DNA of 64,000 nt, taken from NCBI GenBank assembly GCA_029204225.1, contig CM055096.1, positions 46,436,579-46,500,578 of the forward strand. Reading direction: 5' to 3'. The stretch comes from Diphasiastrum complanatum. Lineage: Eukaryota > Streptophyta > Lycopodiopsida > Lycopodiales > Lycopodiaceae. This document shows positions 45,514 to 56,704 of this stretch, one piece after another. Made by a program: the position numbers and the translations under genes. Position 1 is the stretch's first letter. Every line of letters begins with the position of its first letter. The notes under the pieces were generated by a model. That model had not been told where the DNA came from and made no database searches. It worked only from the letters and a program-made list of their open reading frames with translations.

Positions 45514-45737
45514 AGTGTTTTGTCCCTCTTTTTTTGTTTTTAGTGTGTCATGCATCCACTCTATAGTGCATTGCTTGGGAAATGGCTCAAGATCATGTGA
45601 ACTTGAGGCCATGTGTCTACCTCTATTCTGTCGTTGGCGCTTTCTAGACAAGGTCCTCTTTTTTATTCTTCTTCATATAGGTCTAACCATTTATCCATAA
45701 CTCCACAATTATAAAGCATGAATGTAGAAATTTTTTC

Positions 45738-47900
45738 TCATTGGAAGGGTGCCAAAATATGGACCTTTCCCATCTCTTGAGGGTTTTCACTAGTTACCTC
45801 TTCGACTTCCTCATCACGCCACAATAGTGGAGAAGATGGATGTAATTGGTGCAAAATTTTAGTAACATAAAAGAGAGATTCATGTACTAACGATCCCTCT
45901 GACATGCTACCTTCAGGCCTGTCTTTTGACGCACAAAATCTTTTAAGACTTTCATGTACCTTTCCATAAAGAACATCCACCTAAAAGGTCACAAATGGTT
46001 AAAAATAAGTGTTTTATGTAATGAGTTCATGTATCAATTGATTTAGTTTAAATGCACATGCAAAAGATAATTTATGCACTTATACCTAGTGTGCACTGGA
46101 CCAGCAATAGAAACTTCTTCAACCAAGTGCACCAATAAATGCACTTGTGAGTCCATGATGGAAGTCGGAAAATATCTCTCAAACATGCACACAATCTCCA
46201 CCATATCCTCATGTCTCTTGCAAAGATCCAGCTCACGGATTTCTTTTGAACACATCCATCTACAACATATTCAATCCATTTTATGTCTATTTGAATTTCC
46301 AATCAATAAATACTAAATAAAAAAATGCACCAAGGACATGTAGATACCTGACAATGATTGATAGTTTGTATATGGTCTCACAAATATCTTTTGACAAGCA
46401 CCCATGAATTGACAATGGATAGATGAATTGAATCATCTTTAGCCAATCATGAGATTTGAGACCTTGCAACTTTCCATCCACTGTGAATGATGACCGTAGA
46501 GAATGGGCAAAATCAGTTGGTGTTCTAATGTCATGAATAATGGAGCGCACATGGCTAAGCTCCTCCTTAGTGAAGTTCAAAGTACTTTTGGAGCATGATC
46601 TTCACCATCCTTTATCCAATATTCTTTTTTGATGTTTGATTGTTTTAGATCGTGCCTTGCAGCAATGGTATCTTTTTCACCAATCAAGTGTTTCCAAATA
46701 TATTCACCCACATTTTTAAATATGTGCATGGGATCAAGTAGGTGATTAATCAAAAGGTTATTCCAATATTCCAAACGATGAAATATAGATAATCTTTTCA
46801 TACCATCGATTGGCTTGGCTTAAGATTTCTCCCATAGTATTCGCCAATCTTTCACAGACATCCTCTTTGGAGGCATCTCTCTCTCTCTCAACTATTCCTC
46901 CAAAACCTCTTCTATGAGTGTCTTTTAATGGATGGCCTTCATGCAAGTATTTACGATGATTTTCATAAACCACTTTTTTGAGACTAAAAGAGTATCTTCC
47001 CACAAGATTTGGCCCGCACAAAAAGCAAGCATTTTTTCCAGCCATTTGAAAGCCTGCCCAACAAATGGATACTATCAATCACTATTAAAAAAAGTATATG
47101 TCAAAGAATAATTATAGCCATTGTAGTATATCATGTAAATGTCAAGAATCACTAGTTGTATGTAATTGTCAACAAACTCCTATGTACACAAGATAGACAT
47201 TGTTTGAATGATTACCTGAGCATTCACCTTATCTTGGATAGTCATGCATTGTCCACATAACAATGGCATGTAGTGTAAACTCTCTCTCATGTAAGGGGCG
47301 CGAAATGTCATATGCTTTTATGCCCTTCCACAAATCTTCCAACTCGTCAATAAGTGGCTCAAGATACACATCCATGTTCTTAGCCTTGCGTTGGCTAGGA
47401 ATTAAAAGTGCCAATATAATGTGTCCCTTTTTTGTACTCAACCAAGGAGGAATATTATAATTTACCAAGCAAACAGGCCAAATGGACCACGCAGTTGCTC
47501 GTACACCAAAGGGGTTCACACCATCTGTTGCAAGACCAAATCTCACATTTCTTGACTCATTTGCAAAGCTTGGATACTCTTTGTTGATGTGTTTCCATGC
47601 AGGTGAATCTGAAGGCCCTCATTATCCCATCCGTAGAGGTATGGTGTGCATGCCAGTCCATAAGTTGTGCAAGATATTTACAACGAAATAAACGTTACAA
47701 TCGTGGAATTATTGGAAAATGCCATAAAACTTTGCACGGAATGGTTGCCCCTTGCAATCTTTTGGACATGCATGATATTGCTTGTAGTCCATCCCAATGT
47801 TAGACAACATCTTTCGTGCCTCATCTCTTGTCTCAGGCATGACATTCCCTTCTGGGAGAATTTTGTTTTTCAATAGTTTGTACATGACAAAAGAAGTCAT
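45738..47900 (-). pseudogene. TNP2/DUF4218 transposase remnant
   Basis: Pieces in order on the minus strand: 47900-47709 (MLSNIGMDYKQYHACPKDC); 47620-47229 (FGLATDGVNPFG, VCLVNYNIPPWL, MDVYLEPLIDELEDLWKGI, AIVMWTMHDYP); an intron with donor near 47216 and acceptor near 47060; 47078-46758 (GKNACFLCG, YENHRKYLHEGHPL); 46801-46577 (LLDPMHIFKNVGEYIWKHL, matching the D.MHI.KNV motif); 46580-46287 (LQGLKSHDWLKMIQFIYPLS); 46255-46043 and 45980-45738 (VHLLVHLVEEV, RPEGSMSEGSLVHESL: DUF4218). This is the canonical domain order of a CACTA transposase. Frameshifts and stops (for example after FYGIFQ) inactivate it. It is related to, but diverged from, the fragment at 5438. Confidence 0.87.
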
Positions 47901-48033
47901 TGTAAAAAAAATATCACTCGATGTCCAAATTTTAAATTTTGTTTCAAAGCAAAAATGACAAGTAGATGAAAAAAAATTTACTCAAATAATGATGTGAGGC
48001 TTTAGTCACTCCATCTATATTTGGCTTGAAGAT

Positions 48034-48405
48034 TTAATAGAAGTTTATATATGCAGCAATGTTTCCATGCACATCTGGACGTCCATCAATGTATGTACGA
48101 TTTGCCCTTGAGATGTTGCCTCCTTGCATGCGTTGCTCCTCTAAAGAACAAGCATTTGAATTCAAGCCATATACTTGCATCCTCCATTGGTGACGACACA
48201 AAGCATGCCAAACACCCCAATTGTATTGAGGTCCTGCATATGGCATCAATGTCACAACACTATTTAAAGGGACATCAATACTACTCAATGCACAAAGGCC
48301 CAAACCAGCCTCAGGAAAGTGTTCACTAGGCATGATCATGTACATTCGACCCCAATACGTAAATGGTGTCCCATTTGATGGTAATGGTGATTGGAGTGCC
48401 AACAC
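48034..48405 (-). pseudogene. SET-domain-like exon fragment inside CACTA remnant
   Basis: A 123-codon frame reads GLGLCALSSIDVPLNSVV, then MPYAGPQYNWGVWHALCRH, and ends TYIDGRPDVHGNIAAYIN. Two SET-domain signatures are present in the right order: the G.GL.A...I..N..V start and the (Y)IDG...GN.A.YIN end. The catalytic C-terminal half (a following cysteine-rich post-SET part and a conserved tyrosine) is missing, and the frame stops at 48034. A likely splice acceptor (AAGTAG) sits at about 48414, so this may be a captured exon. SET proteins methylate lysines; this piece alone would not. Confidence 0.55.
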
Positions 48406-48490
48406 GAATATCTACTTCTAATAAAAGTTTTTACTAACTCTCTTGCAACTCTTTTTCTTGAAACCAACTTATGTCCTTCTTCTGCAAAAG

Positions 48491-49050
48491 TTGAAACTTA
48501 GCATCTTTTTTTTATTAATGGATGCTTTAGTTTTTCTTGTAGCCAGTTTATTTGTTTCCTCTCAACGCACAAAAGTAGATCGATTTATGTCATTTTCATT
48601 TCACATTAAACATTTGATGTGAATTGGAAATTTAACAACAGAAATTGCCCCATTGTAGCAGAAAGAATATCAGAGAACATCATAAATTGGAATGATTAAG
48701 TTGCTCATGCTCATACAGACAAGTCTCTCTTTCTAGTAGCAACACATTCTCGAATGTAAACTGTCAATTAAGGTTGGAAATGTCAATCACGTGAACCACG
48801 CGGTTATGTCTGCTATTGTTTTGTGCTCACCTGCATTATTGACATGTATATTTCGTTATGCCTAATCTGATTATAGGTCTGCTTGGTTCTGCGCTCAAAT
48901 TTGTGTCAATACTGCAATGCTTTTCTACATTCTGTTTGGCTATCTAATTGCTTTGTCTGGTTGTCTACTCTTCGCTTCCACCACCACCGTGCATTAAAGG
49001 TTGTAAAATTATCATATTATTGTGTTCGCCTACTAAGTCACCAGTAGTGC
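48491..49050 (-). mobile_element. CACTA-like end (right copy)
   Basis: Inverted counterpart of 11159-11704 at roughly 90-95 percent identity. It starts at the candidate terminus CACTACTGGTG (49050) next to the disrupted gag-like ORF and ends after GCTAAGTTTC, where the two copies diverge. No gene. Confidence 0.5.
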
Positions 49051-50001
49051 ACGCACCGAGAGAATTGAAGGGCTCGTTCTAATATTCTCCGACAATCCTA
49101 GCTTCCCCCACAAGGGTTGTCGTAAACATGATCATTCAATGTGTAGGGTCCATGATTCTACTGACAAACATTGATGTCTCAAATTCTCGGATATGGTTAT
49201 GAGCGTCTTCATTGGTGTCTCCCTGGAACTGTGGTAGAGGACCTATCACTTTGGGTATTTTCTTGGTACCATTTGGAACGACTATTGGTGTTGACATAGC
49301 ACTTACTACTTGAGAACTAGATGTAGAATTGGGATCTTGTCTAGTGGAAGGATCATACCATTGGAGACTATCACTTCTACTTGAGGTCTTGTTTTAGCTT
49401 CCCAACCATCATACCTTGTCATTTTAGAGGTTGATTCAACTGAACTCTTTGGCATAGCCCCCCATTCAGATATAGAGGTCTTGTTGTCACTTTCTCTATC
49501 GGATGCGTCCACGGTACCTATCTCATATGTTGAGGTATCAAGATGTATCTCATCTTCCTCTTTCAATAGAGACTCATCTATGCTAGAGGTTGTACTCACA
49601 TTTCCAAGTTGTGTCGATGTTTCACCTATGTTCGATTTTGGTGGTATGTCACATAGGGGCAAGTCTACTGGATTTTTCAATCTGTGTTTTTCAAGCAAGA
49701 ATGACTCATAGTCATGTGGCAAACATGCTAAAGCCAATTGTAGATCAGAATCTATTTCATCTTGATCTCTACTAGGAATCAACTCAGGTTTTTGTGATGA
49801 AAGTCCCATAGGTATCATTATCCTATTATCTGATAAGTGTGTCCCCCTTGTATTAATGGATGGGTTTGGCTCCATAGTTGATGGAGTAGGTTCTTGTAAT
49901 GAGAGATCTATAGCCAAATAAAGGTCAGAGAAGAATTCTTCTAAATTCTCATCCACATCCACAAGTAGGTGTGGGTCAGGTAGGAATCCTTCTAGCTCCA
50001 T
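49051..50001 (-). pseudogene. Gag-like ORF (right copy)
   Basis: The frame starts MELEGFLPDPHLLVDVDENL at 50001 and stays open for 231 codons to 49306 without the 4-bp deletion of the left copy. A +1 shift then leads into VIGPLPQFQGDTNEDAHNHI and TTTLVGEARIVGEY, interrupted by the same TGA. It ends at the CACTA-like terminus. The acidic N-terminal region (about 240 residues) has no recognised domain; the C-terminal 70 residues look like a retrotransposon capsid start. Confidence 0.6.
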
Positions 50002-50848
50002 TCTGGGTATCTCGGAACTGAAAGTAATAGGCGCGAGTGTATATCAGAAAACAGTACATAAAGTTTTGAAGACTTTGGTCGCTGGAAAAATTGGCAAGAA
50101 CTTCGCTAGCACAAGTGAGGAATGAATCGAATTCAGCAAACTTATAGGTGAATTTGGAGGGTCCATTACACAGAATACTAGTTTGGCTTATCAGATCTAA
50201 ACAAAAATTTGCAAGCTTGTTCAGTACTGTGAAAATAGGCTATAAAAATCTCGACGGAGTTTTTTGAGGTTCTGAACCCATCCAGCAAACGTTTTCCAGG
50301 TCTGGCAAAGGATGAACCTTCGCCCAAGTAGATCCTTCGCCCACGTATTGTCATAAATGTAATTTTCAGGATCTAAACCTATGGACAACCTAATTTTGGC
50401 AGTTTAAGTCCATCTATCATGTCGGCAAAGGTTTCTGAGGAGAGTAAGGTGCTCGGCGAAGGTTCCCAAAATGGCATATTGCTGATCATTTGCCTAACTA
50501 AAAAACAGGTACTTTTTTGGGAAAAGAACCTTCGCCCAACTCAGTATAGATATATTTGAAGTAGATGTATAATATGAAAGCTCAGCGAAGGTTTCCAATA
50601 CTGTATGGGCAACATATAACCGCCACAATAATTTTATAAGTAATTTTCCATCAAAAATTATCTTCTCCAAATACTTTCCTTCCTCTTTTTCCACTCTGAT
50701 GACTTTTATGAATTTTGCGCATCAGTCTTTCCTAATCTTTTCTTCTTTTCTTTGTTTTTTTTTTAACTGTCTTTTCCAAACAAATTAACAATTAAGTAGT
50801 GAAAAATAAAAAAAAATTGAAAAACAAATAAAAATAAAAATTATTGGA
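50002..50848 (-). other. Noncoding stretch between pol and gag-like ORF (right copy)
   Basis: Counterpart of 9331-10157. The decamer is exact at 50315-50324, 50455-50464 and 50527-50536, with decayed copies at 50334 and 50584. No gene. Confidence 0.6.
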
Positions 50849-51780
50849 TCATGCTTGCTGAACTGGCGGAGTAGGCTGCCAAAACTTGCGTAATCGACTG
50901 CCATTCACAAGAGTATCAAACCATTTTCTGTCCAAGTGCTCAAGAATCACTGCTCCACAGTTCAGAATTTTCTTTATTCTATACGGGCCTTCACCGGTAA
51001 ACTTCAATTTCTCCTTGATCAGCTTGGTTTTGTACATCAATGCGAGATCTCCTGCTTTCAGATCTTTTTTGTGTAATTGACAATCGTGCCATGCCTTACT
51101 GCAGTCTTTCTTTATTGCTAACGCATGAACTGTCATCAATCTTGTTTTACACAATTTGTGCAACGCTTCATGACATAGTTGTAAAGACTTGTCATCATTT
51201 AACCGCTCTGTTGCTGCTATGCGTAAAGATGGTATTAAAAATTCAATCGGCATGACAGTATCTTGACCATAAACTAGTTGAAAGGGTGTTTGATTTGTAC
51301 TACTCTAGTAAGCGGTTCTGAATGCCCATAATGTTGCATGCAATTTATGTTCCCAATCTAATCGACTCGCTTCAACTATTTTCATCATAATAGTGCAGAG
51401 AATCTTATTGGAAGATTCAACTTGGCCATTTCCTCTGGGATAATCAAGAGTACTAAATCTGTGTATAATAAAAAAATCTTCTAGTAAACACTATATAGTT
51501 TGATTGACAAAGTGTGTACCCCGGTCACTGACAATTTCAATCGAACATCCAAATCTGATAATAATATTTTCATAGAGAAACTTTGCCGTAGATTTTGCAT
51601 CAGTAATTTTGACGGCTTTGGCTTCAACCCACTTGGTCATATAATCAGTTGCTATGATAATGTATCGGGCCTGAAATCCTCGTGTGGCAGGATGAATAGA
51701 ACAAACATAATCTAGTTCCCATTTTTCAAATCGTGCTTGCAATAAAACCAGATGTAAGGATTCATAATTCTGTCTAGTAG
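50849..51780 (-). pseudogene. Family-A integrase with complete C-terminus
   Basis: 51742-51491 carries the core start (ELDYVCSIHPATRG, VSDRGTHFVNQTI). Then a stop and a decayed segment containing the NGQ(V/A)ESSNK region follow. 51253-50849 carries the C-terminus (GDLALMYKTKLIKEKLKF, ILNCGAVILEHLDRKWF, SRLRKFWQPTPPVQQA and stop). This defines the true end of pol in this family, missing from the copy at 37376. Confidence 0.85.
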
Positions 51781-51784
51781 GCTG

Positions 51785-52560
51785 TCATGTTCGCTGGCAA
51801 ACATCACATGTCTGAATATAATTTTCTGTGTCCTTATGAGGCGTAGGCCACCAACAACCTGATTGCAAAAGTTTGTGAACAGTAATATCTATAGAGAAGT
51901 GTCCTCCACCCATGCCATCATGTGAAAAAATGATTAAATCTGGTATTTCATGCGGTAAAACACATCTACGTAGAATATTGTGTGATCCACGACGATACAA
52001 TTGTCTTGCAATCAATTTACAAGGTTGAGCCTTATGAATCAATTGTCTCTTCTGTACTTTTGTCAAAGAGTCATTCGGTTGTCCTAGCATCAGGTACTCA
52101 ACAATATCTGCTGCCCACTCAAGCACTGCCTCTACATAGAATAATGCAACATCTTTCAATTCATCAGCCACTTCAGTATTAACTGGTGCGGATTCAATTC
52201 GCGAAACGTGGTCAGCTAGATAATGTTGCTTTCCCTTACGAATCACAATTCGCAAGTCAAATTCAGTCAATAACAGTAAACATCTTGCAATACGCCCAGT
52301 ATTGCACGTCTTGTTTACCAAGTAAAGTAACGGCTGGTGATCTGTATAAAATGCAAAGTGCGTTTCCATGAGGTAATGACAAAATTTTTGCACAGAAAAA
52401 ATCATGGCTAACGCTCCACGTTTTGTTGTTAAATAGTTCTTCTCCGGATCTGTAAGCTGTCTGCTTGCAAATCGTATTGGATAGTCCTTCTTATAGTCAC
52501 CTAGCTGCATCAAAACTGATCCAATTGCATATTCCAAGGCATCAGTGTGAACATGAATCT
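51785..52560 (-). pseudogene. Family-A RNase H and integrase N-terminus
   Basis: A 250-codon frame (52537-51785): RNase H with FASRQLTDPEKNYLTTKRGA and FAFYTDHQPLLYLVNKT, then HYLADHVSRIESAPVNTEV, then the intact integrase zinc site FSHDGMGGGHF...CWWPTPHKD...QTCDVCQR. It is the best-preserved segment of this pol copy. Confidence 0.87.
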
Positions 52561-53500
52561 GGAGAATGCAATATTGGTGCTAAAGTTAATGCTTTCTTTA
52601 ATTTTTCAAAGGTTTCTAATGCCTCTACTGTCCAAATAGGAACAATAGTCAGTTTGTATATAGGTCGTGCTAAATCTGCAAAGAAGATCATAAAAATTCG
52701 ATAGTAGTTCGCATGACCTATAAACACATAAACTCCACAAATTGTTGTTGGTAGTGGCAATTCCACAATAACCTTGATTTTAGAATAATCTGTGGCAATG
52801 CCATGTCTCGATATCACATGTCCAAGCACAACTCCGTGGAAAACCCAGATCTGACACTTTTCTGGATTTAGGAAAATTTGATACTTGCGACAATGTTCAA
52901 ATACTTTCTCCAATCAGTCCAGGTGGTCTGTATCTGTGCTATGGACTCCAAGGTCATCCAAGTAAATTTCAAAGAATTTATGTAGATAGTCTTTAAAAGC
53001 AAATTAATCACCCTTTGGAACAAGCTTGGTGCATTACAGAGTCCAAACGACATTACTTCATAAGCATAGGTGCTCCATTCTATTGCAATAGTTGTTTTGT
53101 GGCGATGTGCGGGTGCAATCTTGACCTCGTTGCAACCACTAAATCCATCCAGAAAACTATAAGCTTCCACTCCGGCAAGGCGGTCCAAAATGCTTTCAGT
53201 AAACGGTAACGGAAAGCGATCCTTCTACATCACTTTGTTCAAGGGCTTGAGATTCACACAAATTTTTAATTTCTCATTCTTCTTAGGAACAATGACAATC
53301 GGTGAAACCCATTCTGTATGCTCAATCTCATAAATGAAATCGGTGTCAAGCAATCTCTGAAGCTCTTTCTTTTTCATATCCGCAACATTAGGATTATAGC
53401 AATAGATCTTTGTAACCTTTGGAACTACATCAGGTATTAAAGGTACGGTGTGTCCAATAACTGATGTCGGAATACCCTTGAGATCTTGATAAGTCCATGC
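52561..53500 (-). pseudogene. Family-A reverse transcriptase (right copy)
   Basis: Minus strand. 53188-52868 carries YSFLDGFSGCNEVKIAPAHR and MSFGLCNAPSLFQRVI, a frameshift then hides the YLDD region (about 52965), and 52913-52542 continues with LGHVISRHGIATDYSKIKVI and a frame break before the HTDA motif. Inactive. Confidence 0.83.
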
Positions 53501-54303
53501 AAAACAATCTTGATACTTAATAAGTAACGTTCGTAGCGCTTGATACTATTCAGGATTAAGTTGTGATCCAACTTGTACAATCTTTTATGGTTCTCCTGGT
53601 CCAGCAAGATTCATAGGCTGTGTCCTAGCTGGGCCATCGTAAACATTTTTCATTCTGGCACCTGTTCTTCGGGTTCACGATGTGCTTTGGGTAACATGAT
53701 AACCACATCATCCAGTGTATAGCGTTTAAAATGTTCGGGCATATCATGCTGGACTACATTTGCTTGCTCTTTATCAAAAGGACTTGTCTTGGATCTTCGC
53801 TTAGTCTTCTTAGTAGGAATTGATAATGGAGGTGATGACTTCTGAGAAGATAAACTCTTTTTCGAAGGTGAAGACTTCCTAGACGATGATGTCTTGCTAG
53901 AACTCTGACTTGAAAAATCATCCATGACTTTTCCTTTGCCTTTATCCAGTAAGGGTGGCACATTCTTTGAATCAAACTTTTGAGGAAAATTTTCCCATTT
54001 CAGGACCGTATTATAATGTTGCTTAGCTTATTTCTTCGTCATTGACCCTGTGATCCTGTCTTCCTTCAATATAACTGCTTTTGCCGGTTTTGTTGTTGAT
54101 TCATCAGGAATATTACGCGCTCCAAATCTAGTCGGATCCATATGATTTAGAATCTGCTCATTAGTAAGTTCTACATTGTCATCATAAATCAAGACATGAC
54201 TCACATGAATGAGTTCATCTTCAATCGGATCTGGTATAGGCTCCGTTGATATCCAAGCTACATTCAGCACATTCAATGGAAAAGTGATCGATGTATCCAA
54301 GCT
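53501..54303 (-). pseudogene. Protease-RT linker (right copy)
   Basis: 54300-54028 reads TEPIPDPIEDELIHVSHV and EQILNHMDPTRFGARNIPDE; 53961-53650 has a serine-rich tract and HFKRYTLDDVVIMLPKAHRE. Frame breaks occur at a TAA near 54028 and after EEQVPE. Confidence 0.78.
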
Positions 54304-54970
54304 TCAATCCAATAATGAAATCTCGCTCAAATCTGACTGATTATCTTGTTGACACACATATCCTACTGTACAGTCAATCGTTGCAAGAGTTTCATTCCAG
54401 TTGACAGTATCGGTTTGATAATCCTAATGAACTCCCAAGTTTTTTACTGGTATGATCCATTGTTGATGAATCATCATCCTGTTTTTGAACCACTGGTTTG
54501 ATAGTCCAAGTTGTAGGATCAACCTTGACTGCACGTTCACAATTTTCAAAAGTGATTTTTCCGATACCCCAGTTATGAATTACTTGCGCAACTCATAACC
54601 ATGGGCACCCCAATAGGACTCGGTAGACTTTTGGTGCTTCTAGTAAGTCCATTACTATGAAAGTAATGTACTCCGACAATTTTGACAGGTATATCTTCAA
54701 CCATTCCTCGCGGACGGATCAGCTAGCTTAATGGAAAAAGTCGCAGGTTTTATCTTTGTAAGGCCCCATTTTGCACATAGCTTTGTTGAAATCACATTAA
54801 CTCCCGAACCGCCATCTATCACAGTTGCTTCATTAGGAAATTGTCTATGTTGTATCGGTAGGGTGAACTCTTTGTCACTTTCTCAAGCTGCTCCGACATG
54901 GAGTACTTCATTAGATTCTTCAAATCCAGCACAAAAAAGTGGCTCCTGATGGACTTCTCGTTCAGCTTGT
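54304..54970 (-). pseudogene. Protease remnant (right copy), cut by a microsatellite
   Basis: Minus strand: LDLKNLMKYSMSEQLEKV at about 54930-54880, then decayed protease. The lead-in sequence stops at about 54970 in a CT microsatellite, so gag and the 5' end of this copy are lost or displaced. Confidence 0.75.
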
Positions 54971-54982
54971 TAAATGTATCAG

Positions 54983-55008
54983 TCCTCTCTCCTCTCTCTC
55001 TCTCTTCT

Positions 55009-55064
<56 letters not shown>
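54983..55064. repeat. CT microsatellite
   Basis: Imperfect then perfect CT repeats, about 80 bp, at the broken end of the family-A pol copy. Confidence 0.97.
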
Positions 55065-55067
<3 letters not shown>

Positions 55068-55117
55068 CATGAAACATAAATTAATATATAACACAAACCG
55101 TAAACCAATAGCATGGA

Positions 55118-55159
55118 ACACACACACAAACACACACACGCACACACACCCACCCACAC
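55118..55159. repeat. CA microsatellite
   Basis: About 40 bp of CA repeats with interruptions, 50 bp after the first CT tract. Confidence 0.93.
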
Positions 55160-55404
55160 TGCCTCTAAACACACATGAAGAGAAAAATAGAGAGAACTTT
55201 ATAGAGTGCTAATCAAAACTCCCGAACCACACGATTATATCCTACTCCAGAATGTCACCACATGCTCCCTCTCTGCGGCGTTTGGGCTTTTTTGTAGAAC
55301 TCATCTTCCAACAAAAAACATTTGAACCACGTCTTTAACGGAAGAAAACAAGGGCTACACACCTTCCTAGAATTGGGAGCGTTGGTTACCTTTAACTCTT
55401 TCAT

Positions 55405-55520
<116 letters not shown>

Positions 55521-55658
55521 GGACGCGAATGAGAGGCTATTATGGGTGATTGAATATGAAAATCGAGATTAACTACATCTAATCATTCTATTTGGATTTT
55601 TTCTTTTAGAAGCAAGTGAGAGATTAACTTCATCTAATCATTCTATTTGGATTTTTCC

Positions 55659-55926
55659 TGCACCATGGTGACGTTGACTTTTGAGTCCTCATGATCATCA
55701 AATTGATCATGGTCTCATATTGGTCTTCTATTCCATATTGCACTTGTTGTTGATCATCCACACTTATCACTACAAACTAATCTTCAGTAGAAAATTGGAA
55801 TTGATCTTGACCTTGATAATAACTATCATTGAATTATTCATCCTGACCATTGAATGGTTCAACTGCTTCCTCTATAGAGCCATCTTCAATGACTGGTTCA
55901 TGTTGTTCTTTGTTTTGATAATATTT
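55659..55926 (-). pseudogene. Acidic antisense ORF next to LTR, second copy
   Basis: Matches 24146-24415 up to the LTR. The minus-strand frame, continuing out of the LTR, reads NPPTKYYQNKEQHEPVIEDG and EEAVEPFNGQDE. The shared segment starts at CTGCACCATGG. Its conservation beside two separate family-A LTRs suggests it is element sequence, not target DNA. Confidence 0.45.
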
Positions 55927-56704
55927 TGTTGGAGGGTTTGTGGATCTCAATGCAACCCTAACCCTAGTTAATAAGTGAGAGGGATTTGACACCCTGCGTG
56001 TGTAAGTCCAACCCAATGATCACATGGAGATTTGATTAATTAGAAAGTCAATAAAAGGACTTTAGGCCTTTTTTGTGGGACTTTTAATGTCGCAGGGCCT
56101 AAATGTCAAGTTAGTGAATAAAGTTGGGTATCCCTCCAATTTGGATGGTTCCCACACTATTTTAAATTTGAATAGTTAGGGAGGTAGAAATGGACCAATA
56201 GGATTTTGAGGCCAGGGTCCTCCTCTCTACTATAAAAAGGGACCAACTCGAGTTTCCTACACATGGGATGATTCAAGATGATGATCTTACTAATGCATAT
56301 GTCATTGTTGTTTACTTTTCTTATGAAAATACATTTCATCCAATCTCTTGTGAAATGAATTTATGATGGTCCTTGCTCTCTATCACATTTCCTCCATCTC
56401 TCATGCTTTTATTGTGTTTGCTAATTGTTGGATCTGAGTATTTTGAGATTGCATGCTCTTATACTTTTTGTGAGAGAGGGAGATATAGAAAGAGTAAGCT
56501 ATCTTCATTGTGGATCTTAGTGTAAATGGAGTAGTGTTACTGCTTAGATTAATGGATGTTAGAGTTAGATCTGGATCTTCCATTCATGCTGAAATCTGAG
56601 AAATGCTATCATTCTCATGGGAACGTGACAACTAACTTCATCTCCTTGATGCTAGATTGATTAGATCTTGGGTTGAGGATAGGCAAGGAAAGAAACCCAC
56701 TACA
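55927..56704 (+). repeat. Gypsy family A LTR with internal replacement
   Basis: TGTTGGAGGGTTTGTGG...CCCACTACA. Between about 56265 and 56343 the polyadenylation-region sequence of the other copies (CATATCTTCATTTCAATAAAG) is replaced by about 80 bp of unrelated sequence. TATAAAAAG is at about 56231. The PBS TGGCGTCGTTGCCAGGGA starts at 56709 and is the best tRNA-Asp match in the window. Confidence 0.88.

Larger units (their letters stand above)
45514..49050 (-). mobile_element. CACTA-like transposon remnant
   Basis: On the minus strand it begins CACTACTGGTGACTTAGTAG at 49050, followed by about 560 bp of noncoding end sequence, a SET-domain-like exon piece, and TNP2 plus DUF4218 transposase remnants to 45738. 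The opposite end is missing: at 45513 family-A RNase H takes over without a TAGTG terminus. The region 45514-45737 encodes a basic stretch (RKRQRQNRGR) of unclear origin. The element looks to have inserted in the gag-like ORF at 49051. Confidence 0.6.
48491..54303 (-). repeat. Right arm of large inverted repeat
   Basis: Matches 8163-11704 in opposite orientation but includes the RT-RNase H-integrase core missing from the left arm. Both arms share the gag-like ORF with its TGA, so the duplication came after that defect. Confidence 0.85.
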
